Assembly: GCA_030043675.1 (NCBI GenBank)
Contig: JASHXG010000139.1
Coordinates: 1 to 8,996 of the forward strand
Source: Vulcanimicrobiota bacterium
Lineage (GTDB): Bacteria; Vulcanimicrobiota; Vulcanimicrobiia; Vulcanimicrobiales; Vulcanimicrobiaceae
Direction: 5' to 3'
DNA length: 8,996 nucleotides
Part shown: positions 5,974 through 8,996 of the stretch, one piece after another
How the letters are laid out: each line of letters starts with the position of its first letter
Position numbering within the stretch: position 1 is the stretch's first letter
Made by a program: the position numbers and the translations under genes
Notes under the pieces: generated by a model
Told to the model about the DNA's origin: nothing
Databases searched by the model: none
The model's input: only the letters and a program-made list of their open reading frames with translations

Positions 5974-6384
5974 GTGAAGATCAAGTTCGGGACGGTGTGG
6001 CACTTTGGGTTGGCGGTGCGGGATCCACGCAAGAGCGCGAAGTGGTGGCGGTCGCTCTTCGATCTCGAGGTCCTGGGCCAGGGCCCCGGCTATGTCGCGC
6101 TGACGAACGACAAGACCATTATTGGGCTCGTGACGGGCGTCCCGCGCCCGAAGACGATCGGACACATGTCCTTTCATATGAAAAACATGAAGGAGCTGCG
6201 CGATGCGCTCGGCGTTCTGAAGAAGCACCACGTCGACGTCGAAGATCCCGGTGACGAAATCGGTCCGACGTCGCCCGGTTCGTCGAACATGGCCCTGTGG
6301 TTTCACGATCCCGACGGCTATCGCTGGGAGCTGTCGGTGCAGAGCGCGGCCAAGCCGCGCCCTCGCAGCAGCCGCAAGCGCTAG
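5974..6384 (+). CDS. VOC-superfamily (glyoxalase/bleomycin-resistance fold) protein
   Basis: This is a 136-residue single-copy vicinal oxygen chelate protein. The two beta-alpha-beta-beta-beta modules are visible: TVWHFGLAVRDPRKSAKWW with LFDLEVLG at the N-terminus, and GHMSFHMKNMKELRDALGVL leading to ALWFHDPDGYRWELSV near the C-terminus. Candidate metal ligands are His10, His64 and Glu119, the usual His/His/Glu pattern, so it could be a metal-dependent lyase, dioxygenase or resistance protein. The tail is Lys/Arg/Pro-rich (KPRPRSSRKR) and probably disordered. The start GTG 5974 is supported by a strong ribosome site. It lies 78 nt after the peptidase gene on the same strand. Its TAG stop lies in a CTAG shared with the convergent gene. 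The VOC family contains many unrelated activities and nothing here singles one out. Confidence 0.91.
   Translation: MKIKFGTVWHFGLAVRDPRKSAKWWRSLFDLEVLGQGPGYVALTNDKTIIGLVTGVPRPKTIGHMSFHMKNMKELRDALGVLKKHHVDVEDPGDEIGPTSPGSSNMALWFHDPDGYRWELSVQSAAKPRPRSSRKR
6381..6384. other. CTAG palindrome serving as the stop of both convergent genes
   Basis: Plus-strand TAG is 6382-6384 and minus-strand TAG is 6383-6381. The palindromic CTAG ends both VOC-type genes with a 4-nt overlap and no intergenic terminator. Confidence 0.9.
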
Positions 6385-6788
6385 GTGCCGATCGTCACCA
6401 TCCATTGAACGCCGAAGCGATCCGTGAGCATGCCGAACTTCCCGCCCCAGAAAGCTTCGGAAAGAGGCTGCGTGATGGTTGCGCCCTCGCAGAGCGCGTT
6501 AAAGACGCGCTCGCCTTCGGCAGCGTCCTTAGTAGCGACGGAAAGCGCGATATCGTCCTCGCCGTCGGGCGGCGCACCCGGGTTGCCGTCGGAGGCCATA
6601 AACTTCAGAGCGCCTGCCACGAAGCTCGCGTGCATGACCTTGTCGCGATACTCAGGGCCGACGTTCGCCTCCATCGGACTGCCGGCGAACCGGCTAAGAC
6701 CTTCGATCGTGCCATTGAAGCATTGCGCGTAAAAGTTGAGCGCCTCTTCGCACTTTCCGTGAAAGAAGAGATAGGGCTCGAGTTCCAT
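6381..6788 (-). CDS. PhnB-like VOC-family protein
   Basis: This 135-residue protein belongs to the PhnB/YjdN branch of the VOC fold, often labelled '3-demethylubiquinone-9 3-methyltransferase' by homology, which is misleading. Typical blocks are PYLFFHGKCEEALNFY (5-20), YRDKVMHASFVAGALKFMASD (47-67, His53), and FWGGKFGMLTDRFGVQWMV (113-131). The usual C-terminal Glu ligand of metal-dependent VOC enzymes is Gln128 here, as is common in this branch, so catalysis is doubtful and its biochemical role is unknown. AAAGGAG (6804-6798) lies 9 nt before ATG 6788 and only 3 nt before an in-frame GTG at 6794, so I chose the ATG. It is divergent from dnaE and convergent with, though only distantly similar to, the other VOC gene. 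Confidence 0.9.
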   Translation of the reverse strand: MELEPYLFFHGKCEEALNFYAQCFNGTIEGLSRFAGSPMEANVGPEYRDKVMHASFVAGALKFMASDGNPGAPPDGEDDIALSVATKDAAEGERVFNALCEGATITQPLSEAFWGGKFGMLTDRFGVQWMVTIGT

Positions 6789-6897
6789 CGTCACGGGCTC
6801 CTTTCGCTCCGCACGCTTCGCGCTCGTCCCGCCCGGCTCCGCGTCGGCGAGAGGGGCGAACGCGGGGCGTCCGTAAGATGGTAACCCGGAAAATCAC
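6789..6897. promoter_or_regulatory. Divergent intergenic region between the PhnB-like gene and dnaE
   Basis: This 109-nt spacer holds the leftward ribosome site AAAGGAG (6804-6798) and should contain the dnaE promoter. No clear sigma-70 type -35/-10 pair or operator repeat is visible. Upstream of the dnaE GTG only a weak GGA/GGAA (about 7 nt away) can serve as ribosome site. Confidence 0.45.
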
Positions 6898-8996
6898 GTG
6901 AGCCGGTTCGTTCATCTCCACGTTCACTCCGAGTACTCGCTGCTCGACGGCGCCTGCCGAATCGATCGCCTCTGCCGCCGAGCCGCCGAAGAAGGCGCGA
7001 CGGCGGTCGCATTGACCGATCACGGCGTGATGTACGGCGCGATGGAGTTTTATTACACCGCCCGCGACCTTGGGCTGGTGCCGATCGTCGGCTGCGAGGC
7101 GTACCTGGCCCCGCGCGGCCGTCTCGACCGAACGGCTCGCGAAGAGGCCCACGTGACCTTGCTCGCAGCCGACCTGGTCGGCTACCGGAACCTTACGGCC
7201 CTCGTCTCAAAGGGATTTCTCGAAGGCTACTATTACAAGCCGCGAATCGACTTGGACTTGCTGGCCGAGCATCACGACGGCCTGATCGTGCTCTCGGGCT
7301 GCATGTCGGGACTCGTGGCGGCCCCGCTACTAAGAAACGATTACACGAGCGCACTGCGCAACGCCAAGACCTACCAAGAGATCTTCGGCGACCGTTTCTA
7401 CATCGAGGTGATGCGTCACCGGATGCCCGAGCAGGATCTCATCAACGAGGGCCTGGTGCGCGTGGCCCGAGAGCTCGGCGTGCCGATCGTCGCGACCAAC
7501 GACGCCCACTATCTCGAGCGCAAGGACGCGGGCGCACACGACGTCCTGCTTTGCATCGGGACCGGCAAGACGGTTTCGGATACGAACCGCATGCGCTTTT
7601 ACTCCGACGAGTTCTACTTGAAATCGGAGCAAGAGATGTGCGACTTGTGGAGCGATCTACCCGAAGCCTACGACAACACCGTGAAGATCGCCGAGCGCAT
7701 CGACATACGCATTCCCGAGAAGATATTCCACTTGCCGCAGTACCCGGTGCCGCAACGCGATGGGCAGCCGGAAACAGGCGACAATGAGTACCTGCGCGAC
7801 CTCTGCGAACGCGGCCTGATCGAGCGCTATGGCGAGGAGCGCGTTCGCACGGACCCGGCGCTGCGCAGCCGCCTGGAGTACGAGCTCGACGTGATCACCA
7901 CGATGGGCTTCTCGTCATATTTTTTGATCGTCTGGGATTTCATCAAATACGCGCGCGATCACGGCATTCCGGTCGGCCCCGGCCGCGGTTCGGCGGTGGG
8001 TTCGCTCGTATCGTATTGCCTGAAGATCACCGATCTCGACCCGCTGCAGTTCAACCTGGTCTTCGAGCGCTTCCTCAACCCCGACCGCATTTCGATGCCC
8101 GACATCGACACCGATTTTTGCGTGGAGCGACGCGACGAAGTGATCGCTTACGTCACCGAGAAATACGGCAAAGACCGCGTCGCCCAAATCGTAACCTTTG
8201 GAACGATGGCGGCGCGGGCGGCGATCCGCGATGCCGGGCGCGCTCTGGGCGTCCCGTTGCCGGACGTCGATCGCGTAGCGAAGCTGGTTCCGTCCGGGCC
8301 AGGGGGCCTGTCGATCGCGAATGCAGTCGAACAGATCGCCGAGCTGAAGTCGCTCTACTCGACGCGGCCGGAGATCCGCAAACTACTCGACACCGCCAAA
8401 GAGATCGAAGGCTTGGCCCGCAACGCGGGCACGCACGCTGCGGGCGTGGTGATCGCGGCCGGGCCGCTGATCGACTATACGCCGCTGGTCCGGTTCGGCG
8501 ACGGCGGGGTCAACACCCAATACGACATGAACTGGATCGAACGAATCGGTCTGCTCAAGATGGACTTCTTGGGGTTGCGCAACCTGACGGTGATGGAGAA
8601 TGCCGTGAAGGAGATCCGGCGCACGCTGGATGGTGCGTTCGATCTCTCGACAATACCCATCGACGACTCGAAGACATTCGAAATGCTGGCGCGCGGCGAG
8701 ACGACCGGCGTCTTTCAACTCGAATCCGACGGCATGAAACGGGTCTGTGGAGAGCTTCAGCCGTCGCGATTCGACGACATCATCGCCCTCGTCGCGCTCT
8801 ACCGGCCCGGGCCGATGGATTGGATTCCGCAGTACATCAGCAACAAGCACGGACGGTCGACGCCGCACTATCTGCACCCGAAACTGGAGCCGATTCTGGC
8901 CGAAACCTACGGCACGGCGGTCTATCAAGAGCAGGCGATGCAAATGGCGCGCGACATCGCCGGCTTCACCATGGGCGAGGCTGACGAGCTGCGCAA
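6898..8996 (+). CDS. dnaE: DNA polymerase III subunit alpha (3' end off the window)
   Basis: This is the catalytic subunit of the replicative polymerase. About 700 residues are present of a usual 1,100-1,200, covering the PHP domain and much of palm, thumb and fingers. The PHP domain begins HLHVHSEYSLLDG (His8, His10) and continues LTDHG (Asp41, His42), GCEAY (Glu67), SGCMSG (Cys135) and NDAHY (Asp202, His204). These are all metal-site motifs that E. coli DnaE has lost. The polymerase core shows GPGRGSAVGSLVSY, PDIDTDF with catalytic Asp402 and Asp404, and KMDFLGL with the third catalytic Asp556, each one residue off E. coli 401/403/555. RNAGTHAAGVVIA, FQLESDGMK and YQEQAMQMA follow. The start GTG 6898 is placed by homology to the VHLHVHS N-terminus. 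An ATG at 6878 is out of frame and the ribosome site is weak. The reading frame is uninterrupted to the edge. Confidence 0.98.
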   Translation, partial: MSRFVHLHVHSEYSLLDGACRIDRLCRRAAEEGATAVALTDHGVMYGAMEFYYTARDLGLVPIVGCEAYLAPRGRLDRTAREEAHVTLLAADLVGYRNLTALVSKGFLEGYYYKPRIDLDLLAEHHDGLIVLSGCMSGLVAAPLLRNDYTSALRNAKTYQEIFGDRFYIEVMRHRMPEQDLINEGLVRVARELGVPIVATNDAHYLERKDAGAHDVLLCIGTGKTVSDTNRMRFYSDEFYLKSEQEMCDLWSDLPEAYDNTVKIAERIDIRIPEKIFHLPQYPVPQRDGQPETGDNEYLRDLCERGLIERYGEERVRTDPALRSRLEYELDVITTMGFSSYFLIVWDFIKYARDHGIPVGPGRGSAVGSLVSYCLKITDLDPLQFNLVFERFLNPDRISMPDIDTDFCVERRDEVIAYVTEKYGKDRVAQIVTFGTMAARAAIRDAGRALGVPLPDVDRVAKLVPSGPGGLSIANAVEQIAELKSLYSTRPEIRKLLDTAKEIEGLARNAGTHAAGVVIAAGPLIDYTPLVRFGDGGVNTQYDMNWIERIGLLKMDFLGLRNLTVMENAVKEIRRTLDGAFDLSTIPIDDSKTFEMLARGETTGVFQLESDGMKRVCGELQPSRFDDIIALVALYRPGPMDWIPQYISNKHGRSTPHYLHPKLEPILAETYGTAVYQEQAMQMARDIAGFTMGEADELR

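Noticed and set aside
5932..6405. 157-codon minus-strand frame across the first VOC gene
   Set aside because: It is antisense to a clear VOC protein with a good ribosome site, and the frame has none.
8016..8984. 322-codon plus-strand frame inside dnaE
   Set aside because: It is a shifted frame of dnaE. The dnaE frame carries all polymerase motifs here, and this product is Arg-rich low-information sequence.
1..8996. Defence island, mobile element, CRISPR array, tRNA or biosynthetic cluster
   Set aside because: No transposase, integrase, direct-repeat array, tRNA-like clover-leaf, nuclease/effector pair or modular synthase was found. The genes are metabolic, envelope and replication functions.

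Overview
The window is a gene-dense, high-GC bacterial chromosome segment. It carries nine protein genes, two of them cut by the window edges, and almost no intergenic space. I see no RNA gene, mobile element, CRISPR array, phage gene or toxin-antitoxin pair, and no new multi-gene system. The gene set is central carbon metabolism (phosphofructokinase, PEP carboxykinase), replication (DNA polymerase III alpha) and three exported proteins with Sec-type leaders. High GC, frequent GTG starts and a DnaE with a complete PHP metal site fit an uncultured high-GC phylum. Eremiobacterota/Vulcanimicrobiota is a guess from general impression only, and the window has no phylogenetic marker beyond DnaE that I can place without a search.

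Layout from left to right. On the minus strand, a secreted sorbosone/pyranose dehydrogenase-like beta-propeller (2027-831) overlaps by ATGA a phosphofructokinase of the pyrophosphate-dependent sequence type (834 to the left edge). Its start lies about 30 nt from a divergent plus-strand gene for an unusually small HAD-family protein (2057-2527). That gene converges, with a 1-nt gap, on a minus-strand pair: ATP-type PEP carboxykinase pckA (4634-3060), then a small secreted Spy/LTxxQ-like protein with a Pro/Gln-rich tail (3011-2529). A divergent 100-bp spacer (4635-4734) separates pckA from an exported P1-family (DmpA-type) peptidase (4735-5895). A VOC/glyoxalase-fold protein follows (5974-6384) and shares its stop tetranucleotide CTAG with a convergent PhnB-like VOC protein (6788-6381). 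A second divergent spacer (6789-6897) leads into dnaE (6898 to the right edge).

Functional links are limited. PPi-type PFK and PEPCK both catalyse reactions that can run in the glycolytic or gluconeogenic direction, so the segment hints at a reversible Embden-Meyerhof route. They are not in one operon. The features that deserve a second look are at gene level: an apparent ATT start codon for pckA, a cap-less HAD protein lacking the second motif-I aspartate, the PPi signature in PFK, an intact PHP proofreading site in DnaE, and very compact divergent and convergent gene junctions.
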